A model generated the notes under the pieces. It saw only the letters and a list, made by a program, of their open reading frames with translations, did not search any database and was not told where the DNA came from. Shown piece by piece: positions 34,263 through 45,381 of a stretch of DNA of 64,000 nt. This stretch comes from Ahaetulla prasina. Its lineage: Eukaryota; Chordata; Lepidosauria; Squamata; Colubridae. The position numbers and the translations under genes are program-made. The stretch is taken from the NCBI RefSeq assembly GCF_028640845.1, contig NC_080539.1, positions 103,256,554 through 103,320,553 on the forward strand, written 5' to 3'. Within the stretch, counting starts at the first letter, position 1, and the number at the start of each line of letters is the position of its first letter.

Positions 34263-34989
34263 CTGGTCATTTTTATTAGAGAGGAACAGTACCAAGTGGT
34301 GACCCTCTGTTCACCAACTCCCTGAGTTTTACAGACTGTAAACAATTTGTGTGAATTTGATAAGTACTTGCCAGGAGGTCTTTACCAACCTGGTCTTGAA
34401 AAGAGATCAAGAGAATGGTCAAGAGAAGCATTCTTTGCTTCTCCCCCAAAGATGCTGTAATGGGTGTCATTCTTTGTCAACTTAACTTTGTCCCTTCCCT
34501 TGAAATTAAATATCTAGAGAGGGTTTTATTCAAGCCTTTGGTCTTAGCTCTTCCTAGGAACAGGACTGTTAAAAGGTGACATAGAAATCTAATAATAATA
34601 ATATAGTTGAAAAAGTAGTCAAAAATTAGCAGGTTTTAAATTATTGTGGGATTTTTATCACCAAGTGATAAAAGTCTTGGCTCATAACATACCATATTTA
34701 ACTGTGGTTGAAAAGAAGAAAGTGTGAATTTAACTGATGTGGCAATACCAGAAGTAGTAGTAGAGACAAAGAATTGGAGAAAATCCCAAAGTGTCAAGAT
34801 CTGAAAATCAGAGGTGAAAGATGATGGAATAAATCATCTGTGGTGGTCCCAGTGATTAATAACATCCTGGGTGGCAAACCAAAAAATCTTGAATGGCATT
34901 TAGAAAAACTACACATTTACAAAATTTCCATCTGTCAATTACAAAAGGCCATATTGCCTGTATCTGCACATAAGTAATACTTTACAACA
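34263..34989. other. Unannotated stretch
   Basis: No feature recognised. Confidence 0.4.
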
Positions 34990-34997
34990 TCCTAGGT

Positions 34998-35349
34998 CAG
35001 TGAGTGCTAAAAAAAGAAGCATGTGCACATGCACACACTATGTGCAGGCGCACTAGCTTGTCTGGGTCGGAAGAGGAGCTGCCCAGGGCGCATGTGCGTG
35101 CTCGAAAATGAACTTGTATGCGCACCTGCCAGCTAGCTTTCAGGGTTTCTGGTGCACATCCGAACGCGACAATCAGCTGGCTGGCACACATGCTCATGCA
35201 GGAAATGGAAGACCAGCTCTTCCAGTTTCTGGCACTGCACAAAAGCCAGGGGATCATTGTGTGCGCATGTGCGCCAGAAACCAGAAGAGGAACGGGTGAT
35301 GCCAACATGACTCTGAGTGCCACTTCATACCATAGGTTCACCATCACAG
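34998..35349. mobile_element. hAT-type MITE, 352 bp
   Basis: Ends cagtgagtgct and ggttcaccatcacag, with 8-bp target duplication tcctaggt/tcctagat (34990-34997 and 35350-35357). The interior repeats a gcgcatgtgcg/ctggcacacatgc unit, giving GC-rich open frames on both strands that are not coding. Related to 24263-24543. Confidence 0.85.
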
Positions 35350-35459
35350 TCCTAGATCCTTTGGAAGTACTGAGTGTATATGAAGGCCAACAGCAGCTAA
35401 AGTACATGCAGCTATGACTTCACTGCTGAATATATAATATTTTTAAATGTCCCAAAGTG

Positions 35460-35800
35460 CTTTTTTCCCCAAGAGGCAACTGGACTTTCTTGTTTTTTCT
35501 TTGAACACATTTCACTGCTCATCCAAGAAGCTTCTTCAGCTCTGACAGGATACTGGGGAATGGAAGGATTTATATTCCTTGCAGAGAGCTAATAATACCT
35601 GTATGCATCTTTTTAGAGGGTTGTTGAAGCACTTGGAGCCTCAGGGTCACCTGAATAGTGCTCCAGTTTCCTGTAGTTTGCAATTTTTTCTCTGAAAATC
35701 CATTCCTGCTCCCACACCATTCAAAGGGTGTTCATCCCAAATTGTATAATTAGCCTGTAGAGATTCTCAGTCATCCAGGTCATGGTTGTCCCAAAGGTGC
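35460..35800 (-). mobile_element. Penelope-like element terminal fragment (second family), minus strand
   Basis: On the minus strand gctgaagaagcttcttgg is followed by atgagcagtgaaatgtgttc and ccagttgcctcttgg, the same terminus as 28960-29165 but better preserved. The ggatgag..gaaa spacing is kept while the gaaacgtc word is mutated. No RT or endonuclease is visible. Confidence 0.5.
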
Positions 35801-36449
35801 TTTTTTTCTTGTTTTTTTCTTTTAAATATTTTTAAATGTTTATAGTTTTAATAGATTTCGTCTTAACTCTTCCTAGGAAAAGGACAGTTAATTTTACTGA
35901 TATTCTAATTGTTGATTGGGAGATACCCAGAGTTCAATATCTATATTAATGTTTTTAAATAAACAAATAATAGAAGGAAAGCGGGGATTTAAGGTTGTGG
36001 AATGAGTATTTTCCAGGATTTAAGAAAATTCAGGCTGGTGAGAGAATTGAATAAGAGAAGTGTATCAGAATTGTTCTACATGGGTGTGTTGAGGTTCTTG
36101 AATTAGCAGGAAAATATAATGGTATAAATTGTGTGGCTTATATATCATTCTGCAATGATAGTGAGATTGGCAAAAGCTGCGTCATTCCAAAGCAACTAAA
36201 AGGAGTGATTGATTGACTACACCACTTTTGTTTCCTGTATTTGCAAACAGTAAAATAACCACCAAGAGGAGCTGGGACATTTGGAAACCCATGAATAACT
36301 GAAAAAAAATGATGAGATGATTTTGGATGAAAGACAAGTGAAGTAATGCTTTAGACAGTTGTATGAGAATGATAGTTGTATGTAGAAGAGTGGAATGGGA
36401 AATCAATTTCAACAGATGTTAATACCCTTGGGAGAAATGATGAAAAATA
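35801..36449. other. Unannotated stretch
   Basis: It may belong to the 5' part of the decayed LINE that follows, but no motif is readable. Confidence 0.3.
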
Positions 36450-37670
36450 ACAATAAATGCTATAAGAATATTATAAAAAATACTAAGTCTGTGGGTATAG
36501 ATGGTGTAATTGGGGAAATATGAAAATACGGATGGGAATTCTTTAAGGAGTGGCTGTTTGATTTGTTTGCGTGAAAAATGCTGTTATTGTTAACTTGTGT
36601 GAAAGGAAAGGAAGCCTGAATGCGGAAAAGCTGAAGGGGATTCATTGATTTAGTAGGCTTCTAAATCTTTAAGAAAATTCTGACTGAAAGGGTTTGAGAA
36701 GTGACAATGAGGATGAATTGGAAAATGTAATGTGGTTTAATGCAAGGAAGAAGTCTACAGTTTTTTGCTCTGCAGCAAAATATTGAGAGATGTGAAAACG
36801 TTTACTGTATATTGATTTTGGTACCTTTCTAGAATGTTTGGCAATGTTGGGGAATTGGATGGAGAAGATTTAAAATATCTTTAATGGTGAATGAATGTCT
36901 GTTGAAAGAAGCAAAAATGACTGTGGGTAACAGCAGCTTTCTGCCTTCTTATATGGAAATGAGACTTGGGCATGTAAGGAGAAACATAAAATTAATTTCA
37001 ATGAGAATAAGTAACTTTAAAAATGTGTATGAGAAAATAAGAACCACTAAAGTAATGAGTGATAAATGAATGTGAACTGAATACAGAAGAGAGTGCCCAC
37101 ACTCTAAGTCAGAGGTGTCAAATTGGATGACTTTGAGGGCCGGATGAGCACTGTAGTTGTCCTCTGCGGGCCAGCCGGGGGCGGGGGGGAGATGGGATGA
37201 ATGGCAGATGGGTTTTGACTGGCAGAGTGCTGCAGGAGGCCATCCAGGCTGCAAATGGGATGCAGAGGGGCCAAGTACAGCCCCCGTGCCCCATTTTGGC
37301 TGGCAGGACGCTGCAAGAGGCCATCCAGGCCAAAAACAGGGCATGGGGGGGTGGTGCACAGCTCCCCAGTGCCCTGTTTTTGCTAGCAGAGACACTGCAG
37401 ACCAGGCCTTTGCTATTTACAAGCCAGGCCCACAGCCAGAGTTAAGCACCCTCTGGGCCAGATCCGGCCTGCGGGCCTTGAGTTTGACACCCCTATTCTA
37501 AGTGAATACAACAGTAAGTGACTGAAGTACGTTCAGGTGATTTGGTCAGATGGAAATTCATGGGGATTCAATCACAAAACTAATGGAGGAAGGAAGAGTG
37601 AATGGGTTAAGGGGAAGGGGCTGTTATTGAATGGAATTATAAATGAGATGAGACATTTCAAGAAAGTATG
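36450..37670 (+). pseudogene. Very old non-LTR retrotransposon, split by a hAT element
   Basis: Several plus-strand peptides in different frames follow the order of a LINE RT. They are KSVGIDGVIGEI near 36480-36520 (resembling the GxDGI..EML region), KGKEA and an IDLVGF..FKKILTERV block near 36600-36690, and a CGF.KGRS..F-like region near 36730-36770. After the 386-bp hAT insertion (37110-37495), VIWSDGNSWGFN..TNGGRK follows near 37540-37600. Every piece is interrupted by stops. The clade is uncertain. The order of motifs is the main support. Confidence 0.45.
37110..37495. mobile_element. hAT-type MITE, 386 bp, nested in a LINE
   Basis: Ends cagaggtgtcaaattgg and gagtttgacacccctat, with 8-bp target duplication ctctaagt/ttctaagt (37102-37109 and 37496-37503). 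The interior holds two copies of a gcaggaggccatccaggc-containing unit (about 37215-37300 and 37300-37390). Open frames here are composition-driven. Confidence 0.9.
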
Positions 37671-37672
37671 AA

Positions 37673-37712
37673 ATAATAATAATAATAATAATTATTATTA
37701 TTATTATTATAT
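37673..37712. repeat. (AAT)n/(ATT)n microsatellite, left
   Basis: An AAT run turns into an ATT run, then into the palindromic element. A matching ATT run continues on the other side at 38113-38150. Confidence 0.85.
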
Positions 37713-38114
37713 TACCGTATATACTCGAGTATAAGCCGAGTTTTTCAGCACGTTTTTTGTGCTGAAAAACGTCCCCTCGGCTTATACTCGGGTCTATACG
37801 GCTTATACTCGAGTTTTGTTTTTTTTTAAGCCCCTCGGCTTATACTCGAGTATATACGGCTTATACTCGAGTTTTGTTTTTTTTCTTTTTTTCACATTTT
37901 ACCGGACGGCGCGGGGAAGCCCTGCCGGTGCAGTGAGAGGGCGGGGCGGGGGAGCCGCCAGCCTTCTCAGCTGAGGGAGGGAGGGGTTCAACCGTAGGTG
38001 CCTCATTTCCCACCCTCGGCTTATACTCGAGTCCCCAGTTTACCCCAGTTTTTGGGGTAAAATTGGGGACCTCGGCTTATACTCGGATCGGCTTATATTC
38101 GAGTATATACGGTA
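37713..38114. mobile_element. Palindromic MITE with TA ends, 402 bp
   Basis: Left end taccgtatatactcgagt, right end gagtatatacggta. These are near-perfect inverted repeats with TA at each edge, suggesting a Tc1/mariner-type target. The motif cggcttatactcgag occurs several times in both orientations, so the element folds on itself. The centre (37895-37990) is GC-rich. No transposase. Confidence 0.7.
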
Positions 38115-38290
38115 TTATTATATTATTATTATTATTATTATATTATTATTCCCTTTCATTATATCTAATTAATATAGTTATTACATACTTATGCTCATAT
38201 ATATGCTTATATATTATATAGTTGTTACATGTCAATGCTTATATATACTGTTATGACAAAATAAATAAATAAAAATAAAATAAATGAAAA
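38115..38290 (+). repeat. ATT run and LINE-like tail
   Basis: An (ATT)n run (38115-38150) is followed by AT-rich DNA ending in actgttatgacaaaataaat and AAATA repeats at 38263-38286, which matches the tail type at 32694 and 19320. Confidence 0.6.
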
Positions 38291-38475
38291 GGCATGGTGG
38301 AAGCAAGAATTATTTGCTAAGGTAGAAAGGCAAAGAGTAGCGGTATGATGGTAAGATAAAACAGATTTATCTAGGTTTATGGTTCTTATCACATGTCTTT
38401 CATTTCTTTTGCTTATTGTTTCTTAATCCTTTTCTGAGTTTTGCATTGCAAATGATAGGATAAGTATGTATGCAT

Positions 38476-38652
38476 CACTAGTGGGTTTCAATTTCGGCCG
38501 CTACTGGTTCACTAGTGGGCACTCACGAGCTTGTACGTGCATGCAACACTTCTGTGCATGCACAGAGATGTCCGGATGGGTGTGTGGAGCCTCCTGCCAC
38601 CGCCACTACCAGTTCGCCCAATCCAGGGCGAACTGGTAGCAACCCACCACTG
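38476..38652. mobile_element. hAT-type MITE, 177 bp
   Basis: Ends cactagtgggtttcaa and gcaacccaccactg, with perfect 8-bp target duplication gtatgcat (38468-38475 and 38653-38660). Related to 16084-16257 and 34088-34254. Confidence 0.9.
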
Positions 38653-38660
38653 GTATGCAT

Positions 38661-39279
38661 GTTAGGTGGTGTGTTCTAGAAGTATATAAGTATATAAACA
38701 AGAACTTACCGGGGAAGAGACTCCAGATATTACCTTGGTTAATATTTGTATATTTGCATCAAGAATTTATCATTTACCTTGAAAAGGATTTCTCTAGCAG
38801 GTTTCAAATGAGAGAATAAAGTGAAATGTTTTCCTTCAGTCACATGCACATTGATTTTGAACAATTGTTTCTGCTTTTTCCACTTGTGGGGAACCCCTCC
38901 CCCCATAGAACTATGAATTCTAGCTAGAGGTACAAAAAAAATCCTTTGTCGCCTTCTTTGAAGGGATCCTTACTCATGAAGTTGGGTTATACATCTCATC
39001 ACATTCTTGGCTAACAGGATGTTCCCATTCTTAGCAGCCCACTTTGATGGAGAAACAGGAATGATTCAGAATGCTCTCAAACCCAGCCCAGGCTGCACAT
39101 CCATTGGAGAGTGTGCCAGGAGAGGATTTCCCACTCCATCCTGCGATGACAAGAAAATGGCATGACTTCATAATGGACTCAAGAAGGAAGCCATCTTGAA
39201 CGAAACTAGGTGCAGAACAAAGCAAACGTATTTGTTGGCAGACAACCATCAATGTGCTGAGATCTCTCTCTAGCAAACA
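38661..39279. other. Unannotated stretch
   Basis: No feature recognised between the MITE and the CR1 element. Confidence 0.4.
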
Positions 39280-40570
39280 AAGTAATAACCAAAAGCCAAC
39301 ATGGGTTTGTCAAAAACAGATCATGCCAGACTAATCTTATTGCATTCTTTGACAAATTGACAAAATTAGTAGACCAGAGGAATAGCTGTCGATATAATTT
39401 ACTTGGACATCAGTAAAGCATTTGATAAAGTAGACCATAACCTACTACTAGATAAAGTAGAAAAATGTGGGTTAGACAGCACCACCACCAGATGGATTCG
39501 TAACTGGCTGACCAACTGCACTCAACATGTAGTCCTCAATGGAACTACATCCACATGGAGGGAAATATGCAGTGGAGTACCCCAAGGCTCTGTTTTAGGC
39601 TCAGTACTCTTCAACATCTTCATCAATGACTTGGACGAGGGGATAGATAGGGAACTCATCAAATTTGCAGATGACACCAAGCTGGCAGGAATAGCCAACA
39701 CTCCAGAAGATAGGTTCAGGTTACAGAAGGATCTTGACAGACTTGAACATTGGGCGCTATCTAACAAAATGAAATTCAACAGTGAAAAAAGTAAGGTTCT
39801 ACATTTAGGCAAAAAAACACAAAATGCACAGGTACCGTATATGTGGTACCTTGCTCAATAGTAGTGACTGTGAGAGGGATCTTGGAGTCCTAGTGGACAA
39901 TCATTTAGATACGAGCCAGCAGTGTGCAGCAGCTGTTAAAAAAGCCAACACAGTTCTGGGCTGCATAAACAGAGTGATAGAATCAAGATCACGTGAAGTG
40001 TTAATACCACTCTATAATGCCTTGGTAAGGCCGCACTTGGAATATTGCATTCAGTTTTGGTCGCCACGATGTAAAAAAGATTCTGAGACTCTGGAAAGAG
40101 TTCAGAGAAGAGCAACAAAGATGATTAGGGGACTGGAGGCTATGAACATATGAACATATGAACATATGAAGAACGATTGCAGGAACTGGGTATGTCTAGT
40201 TTAATGAAAAGAAGGACTAGGGGAGACATGATAGCAGTGTTCCAATATCTCAGGGGTTGCCACAAAGAAGAGGGAGTCGGGGTGTTCTCCAGAGCACCTG
40301 ATGGCAGAACAAGAAGCAATGGGCAGAAACTGATCAAGGAAAGAAGCAACTTAGAACTAAGGAGAAATTTCCTGGCAGTTAGAACAATTAATAAGTGGAA
40401 CAACTTGCCCGCAGAAGTTGTAAATGCCCCAACACTGGAAATTTTTAAGAAGATGTTGGATAACCATCTGTCTGAGATTGTGTAGGGTTTCCTGCCTGGG
40501 CAGGGGGTTGGACTAGAAGGCCTCCAAGGTCCCTTCCAACTCTGTTGTTGTGGTTGTTGTTGTTGTTGTT
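39280..40570 (+). mobile_element. CR1 LINE, the longest copy in the window
   Basis: About 1.3 kb from the middle of ORF2 to the 3' end. The upstream part reads ..KPTWVCQKQ in one frame and QHGFVKNRS-like in another. The 3' UTR has ggggttggactagaaggcc and a (ttg)n tail at 40548-40575. It is truncated at the 5' end, without endonuclease or ORF1. Confidence 0.9.
39403..40485 (+). pseudogene. CR1 reverse transcriptase, two frameshifts
   Basis: First part (39403 to about 39830): YLDISKAFDKVDHN carries the motif A Asp, SGVPQGSVLGSVLFNIFIND is motif B, and FADDTKLAG is the catalytic motif C; all are intact. Second part (to 40153): [39 protein letters not shown] and [15 protein letters not shown]. 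Third part (40177-40485): LGMSSLMKRRTRGDMIAVFQ, then the natural stop. The first frame break lies near 39826-39840. The second coincides with a duplicated 8-bp unit (gaacatat, 40143-40168) that is single in the copy at 30940-30965. The enzyme would catalyse target-primed reverse transcription; this copy cannot. Confidence 0.9.
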
Positions 40571-40576
40571 GTTGTT
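40546..40576 (+). repeat. (TTG)n tail of the CR1 copy
   Basis: A trinucleotide run directly after cttccaactctgttg, the CR1 terminus. Unlike the copy at 29235, the tail here expanded as TTG and not as ATTCT. Confidence 0.8.
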
Positions 40577-41342
40577 ATGTCAGAAAAGGTAAACTCTGAT
40601 TGATTGACAATTGGTTTTTGTACGTAATCTTGAGGGAGAGACACCTTGTCCTTTATCTCAAACTGTAAATGTCTTCAGATGGCCTTGACCTTCAATGTAA
40701 ATAATAGTATATTAAAAAAAGCTCATCTGTTTTATGCTCATTGCTTGACATCAGTGTATTTCATCAAAATGTCTATGAAGAAGTGCAGCTCATAAGATTG
40801 AAGGTGTTTTGCTTATACACGAAGCTTTTGAATGGGAAGAAGACAAATATTACCAGTATTTCTTAAGGAGAAAACTACATCCGCAGATGAACTTTTCTCC
40901 TGGCCTGACCTCAAAGTCCCTAGTCATCCAGAAGTATTCATTAAAGAAGCAAGCATTCTCCTTATCATTAAAGTGGTCAAGGCCAGTTTTTAACCTCTAA
41001 GTGCTCATGACCTGAACAGAAACTAAGGACAAATCTATAAATGTTTTCGCACAGAGACAGAACTTCCCTCAGGGAAGCAGTTCATGGAATTCAGAAGAGA
41101 CGAAAAGAGTGACCCGCTCTAGGCCTTCCTTTTTCTCTGATAAAAACATGCCTGCAGCTCAACCTTCTCATCTGATTCTACTCTTTAAAGTTACAGGAAC
41201 ATTTTGAGTTGTCTCTATAAATCTTGGAGGATTTATAGCTGACATTTCCCAAGAAATATGGAGCCTAGTGGTATTTGTTTCTCCCTTGTCAACATTGAGA
41301 CTCAAGTTTGAGATAGGGTACTCATATTTAAAGGACACCACA
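40577..41342. other. Unannotated stretch
   Basis: No feature recognised. Confidence 0.4.
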
Positions 41343-41646
41343 GGGATGTGGTGGCTCAGAGGCGAAGATGCTGAGCTTGTCACTCAAAAGGTCGTCAGTT
41401 CAGTGGTTTGAATCCCTAGTGCCGCGTAATGGGTTGAGCTCCCGTTACTTGTCCCACCTTCTGCCAACCTAGCAGTTCGAAAGCATGTAAAAAACGCAAG
41501 TAGAAAAATAGGGACCACCTTTGGTGGGAAGGTAACAGTGTTCTGTGTGCCTTTGGCATTTAGTCATGCTGGCCACATGACCACGGAAACGTCTTTGGAC
41601 AGCGCTGGCTCTTCGGCTTTGTGAGGGGAACCTTTACCTTTACCTT
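41343..41646 (+). mobile_element. Sauria-type tRNA-derived SINE
   Basis: Head gggatgtggtggctcaga contains a box A (tggctcagaggcg, 41352-41364). A box B-like ggtttgaatcc lies at 41405-41415. The body has the typical ctagtgccgcgtaatgg, tagcagttcgaaagcatg and ggccacatgaccacgg words. The end is ggggaacctttaccttta, a Bov-B-like LINE tail, which points to Bov-B machinery for its movement. Compared with the usual family layout the segment before the tail is shortened (ttcggctttg joins gaggggaacc). Confidence 0.9.
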
Positions 41647-42061
41647 ACTCATACTTACAACTCTCCCTTTGTGTAGCCTCTTGAGATTAATTAAACCAGC
41701 ACCAAAATGAGTGGCATGCTTATGTAACTGAAGGAAGTATGGCTGGCAGGAATGCAGGAAAAGTCCCTGTCAGGTTGCCACACCTGGGCTGTGTAACTCT
41801 CTGTGAAACAACTGACCTTTTAAGAAAAATGCATAAGTTGCCTAAGATGTCCTCCATAGTCAAAGACTGGGAAACAACCAAAATATATCCATTTTTTTTT
41901 TTAAGGATTGAACAGAATTCAGGAAGTTATAGGCCAAACAGTATAGCACCTGCTGCAAATAAACTAATAAAAATAGCCCACTTATCAAGTAATGAAGAGC
42001 AATCTTGATTTCTATCCTAAAGATGTTTTAAAGTTGGGGGGTAAGTGTAAATAAACCTGTC
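41647..42061. other. Unannotated stretch
   Basis: No feature recognised. Confidence 0.4.
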
Positions 42062-42069
42062 AACAGAAG

Positions 42070-42605
42070 CAGGGGTGAAATGCTCCCGGTTCGGACTGGA
42101 TTGCCTGATCTGGTAGTGATGGCAGCGGGTGGTTCGGAGAACCAGTAGCAAAAATCCCTGGTGATCATCAGAGGTTTTGGTTTTTTTACTTTTAAAAGCA
42201 TTTTTTCTTTGGCCAAAAAAATGCTTTTAAAAGTAAAAAAAAAAGCCTCTGAGGATTGTGTGGCTCAGCTGGGATCGTCAGAACCTTCAGCCAAAGAGGT
42301 TGCAGAAAAAAATGCTTTTAAAAGGTTCTGGCAATCAGGCAACTCAGCTGGGATTGTCAGAACCCTTTAAAAGCATTTTTTCTTCGGCCGAAGAGGTTGT
42401 AAAAAAATGTTTTTAAAAGGCTCCTCTGGCAATCCCAGCTGAGTTGCCTGGTCATCAGAGGCTTTTAAAAGTATTTTTTACAACCTCTTCGGCCGAAGAA
42501 AATGCTTTTAAAAGAAAAAAAAAATTGGCCACACCCACCCAGTCACATTACCACCAAGCCACCCCCCACAAAACCAGTAGTAACAAATTTTACATTTCAC
42601 CCCTG
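42070..42605. mobile_element. hAT-type element, 536 bp, with internal inverted repeats
   Basis: Ends caggggtgaaatgctccc and acatttcacccctg, with 8-bp target duplication aacagaag/aacagaac (42062-42069 and 42606-42613). It contains several aaaagcatttttt/aaaaaatgctttt stems and gatc(g/a)tcag..ctcagctggga modules in both orientations, as at 3635-4240. No transposase. Confidence 0.85.
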
Positions 42606-42613
42606 AACAGAAC

Positions 42614-44282
42614 GTGTTGTTATATTCTTAAACCATAGAAATACTTTTGGCAAATTGATCTTAATACATTTATCAGTCACAACAGAAGTTTTCTTATAAT
42701 GAAGGTGAGTAACAATTTTGGTCTATAAGGCTGCCATCCATTGATATACCAGCTAGTGGTGGTGGGTTGCAAACAGACAGTTGTCCACATAACTGTATTC
42801 ACATGCTTAGACATAGATACACTTCATTCACTTGTCTAATGTTCTTGAGAAGAGCAGCTATAGGAAGGATGGGAAACAAAGTATTTTCTTAGATACAGAA
42901 AACCTTCTATTGGTCACAGATTTTCTGTGTAACCCCACTATTTCAAGCAGAGTCACTGGAGATGTGGACTTCTCCATTAGCACTGAGAAATCAGCCATGT
43001 GTTTTGATCAGACTGGTTAACTGGACAGAAAGAAAAGTTTATCAAAAAAAAAAAAAAGAGGACAGAAAGAAAAGTTTACCAAAAAAAGAGAAAAAAAAGA
43101 GGTAAATGTATTAAGAAGCCTTACATAACTACACAGACCACATTTTTATTTTTATTTCAGTTTTGGGGTCAAATCCATATGTGGTCTGAGGTTCATGGAT
43201 TACCAACCATTCCATATGGATTAATAACCAACTTTTTTAAAAAAGCCACACAACCTGGAAGTAGAAGATGGGAGTTCAGTTCAGTTCAGAAGATCAGTTC
43301 CCACAATGGCAGATTGTAGATGTGAAACTAGTGTTTTAAAACTTGTCTGCAAGTTTTCTGATTAACACTAAATTATTCAGAGTAATATAAATTAACAAGG
43401 AATTTAAATGTTTTATGTTTGATTATTTTCAAATGTTGATGTGGGCTGTTGTGGATATTTTTTTCTTTAAAATAGGGAAAGCAGATAGAAATATTCTAAT
43501 CAATTAATAATTACCACAGAAATGGTTCATTAGTTTGGTCAGAAGCAGATCCCTAATTAAATCTTACACGCTGTACTAGTTTATTACTTAACTTTAGGAC
43601 TGGAATTCTGAAATTGATCTAGGGGAATGAATAAAAAATGTTTTATTGAAAGAAGGCATAAGAATAAGTTAGTTTATGAAATGTGGCAATTTAATTTAAT
43701 GGTGTCTTGCTCCCCCCCACCAACTGAAATGAGTAAATGATATCAAGTCCATTATATGGTGACTATTAAAAATATCAGGGAGAAGTTGCTTGAGCTGTCA
43801 TGAATTATATCACAAAAATCTAGTAAATACCAATGAGTCTTACATAACAATGTTCTATGCAGTAATTGCAGACGTTTGCTTCTTTGTAACTGAAGCAAAG
43901 TAGTGAACCTACACTGAACCTATGAACTTCATTTAAGGCTCATTAAATGTTCCTCAAAGACCTGAAAAACCAGGTTAGCATGGGGAAATAATGGTTTGTC
44001 TATATGATTGGTCCAGGAATAAAAAAAATGACTTGATAGCACATAATCAGTCAGTCAGTCAATCAGATATTACTCAAATGTATAACAGAGCAAATGACAT
44101 GGGCACTTCCTTCAGGAAGTCATTTTCTCTTTTATCTGCCCTTTGTCATCATTACGCTGTATTTTTAGATACCATTTTACAGTTATTTTTTTTAAATAAT
44201 AAAATAAATTGCTATAAATTGGACAAGTAAATTGTAAATGGCAGAATTTATCTGACATGCGTGGCTTGAAACTTATATGACA
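42614..44282. other. Unannotated stretch with an A-rich tandem duplication
   Basis: At 43022-43102 a unit with ggacagaaagaaaagttta followed by an A run is present twice. A run of cagtcagtcagtcaatcag lies at 44047-44066. Otherwise nothing recognised over 1.6 kb. Confidence 0.5.
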
Positions 44283-44290
44283 TCCTACAA

Positions 44291-44797
44291 CAGGAGTAGT
44301 CAACCTTTTTATACCTACCGCCCACTTTTGTATCTCTGTTAGTAGTAAAATTTTCTAACCGCCCACCAGTTCCACAGTAATGCGCCATGTATTGTCTGCA
44401 CATGCCTCTCGCGCATTGTGGATTGGGTTTGGGGGGGCACCGGCTACCAGCTCTGATTGTCTGCTACAGCTGGGTGGTGTGGGGGGAGATGCGTGAGCTA
44501 TTCTGGGACGAGGCTCTTTTGTTTGCGGTCGCACTATAGCGCCATTTAGTTTCACTTACGTAACGTGAACTAAACTTATGCGTGGGTGATACAAATAATA
44601 TATTTTCAGAAATTTAAATTGTCACAGGGAATTTTATGAAAACCTAATGAAAATGTTTTAAATAATGCTATGAATTTTTTTTAAAAAGTCAATTAAATTA
44701 AAAAAAAGGAAAGTGCTTCAGTATCGGACAAAAACCCTACCACCCACCATGAAAGCTGGAACGCCCACTAGTGGGCAGTAGGGACCAGGTTGATTGG
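44291..44797. mobile_element. hAT-type element, 507 bp
   Basis: Ends caggagtagtcaacctttt and accaggttgattgg, with perfect 8-bp target duplication tcctacaa (44283-44290 and 44798-44805). The subterminal blocks taccgcccact and agtgggcagta are inverted to each other. No transposase frame. Confidence 0.9.
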
Positions 44798-44805
44798 TCC
44801 TACAA

Positions 44806-45067
44806 GTTTAAATGGTGTCAGTCTATGCAGGGGGTTTGCAGAGAGTGGGAGATGTGTACACATGTGTTAAAAAAGGTAAGTTAATCGCTACCGCCACACA
44901 ATTGGAACACTGCCCCCTTTGTATGCAAGTTGTACGTTAAAGGGGATGGAACTTTAATCACATGATCCTGGTTGCCATCTTGGCAGGGTTTCTTCCCTAT
45001 AGGAGAAAAAGAGGTAGAGTCTGGGGTAGAGTTATGAAAGGTAATCAAACTGGAGTTGTTACAGTGT
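44806..45067. other. Unannotated stretch
   Basis: No feature recognised. Confidence 0.4.
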
Positions 45068-45381
45068 TTCCTCGACAATAAGACCCAACCGGAAAATAAG
45101 CCCTAGCATAATTTTTTCAGGATGCTCATAATATAAACCCTACCCTCAAAATAATCCCCAGTTAAGATTGTCAGCTAGACCAACTAGCTTTGCTGGCTGA
45201 GGAACTCTGGGAGTTGAAGTCCACAAGTCTTAATGTTGCCAAGGTTGGAGACCCCTGAGCTAGACAGTATTTAATACCACATTTTCCCGAAAATAAAACC
45301 TAACCAGAAAATAAGTCCTAATGCGTCTTTTGGAGCAAAAATTAATATAAGACCCAGTCTTATTTTTGGGGAAACATGGTA
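45068..45381. mobile_element. DNA element of the 'ccgaaaataag' type, split by a nested insertion
   Basis: Left end gtgtttcctcgacaataag and right end cttatttttggggaaacat are inverted, matching the element at 10902-11697. It lacks that element's long central palindrome and is interrupted by a 77-bp hAT-type insertion (45181-45257). Confidence 0.7.
45181..45257. mobile_element. 77-bp hAT-type insertion nested in a MITE
   Basis: Flanked by a perfect 8-bp target duplication agctagac (45173-45180 and 45258-45265). Contains gaggaactctgggagttg and ends ttggagacccctg. It is too small to code. A second copy of its core is at 20935-20990. Confidence 0.8.

Noticed and set aside
37157..37501. 114-codon open frame
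   Set aside because: It lies entirely within a hAT MITE with proven target duplication, and its Gly/Ala richness follows from GC content.
41352..41415. Box A and box B suggesting a tRNA gene
   Set aside because: The cloverleaf is not kept, and the sequence continues into the Sauria SINE body and LINE-like tail.
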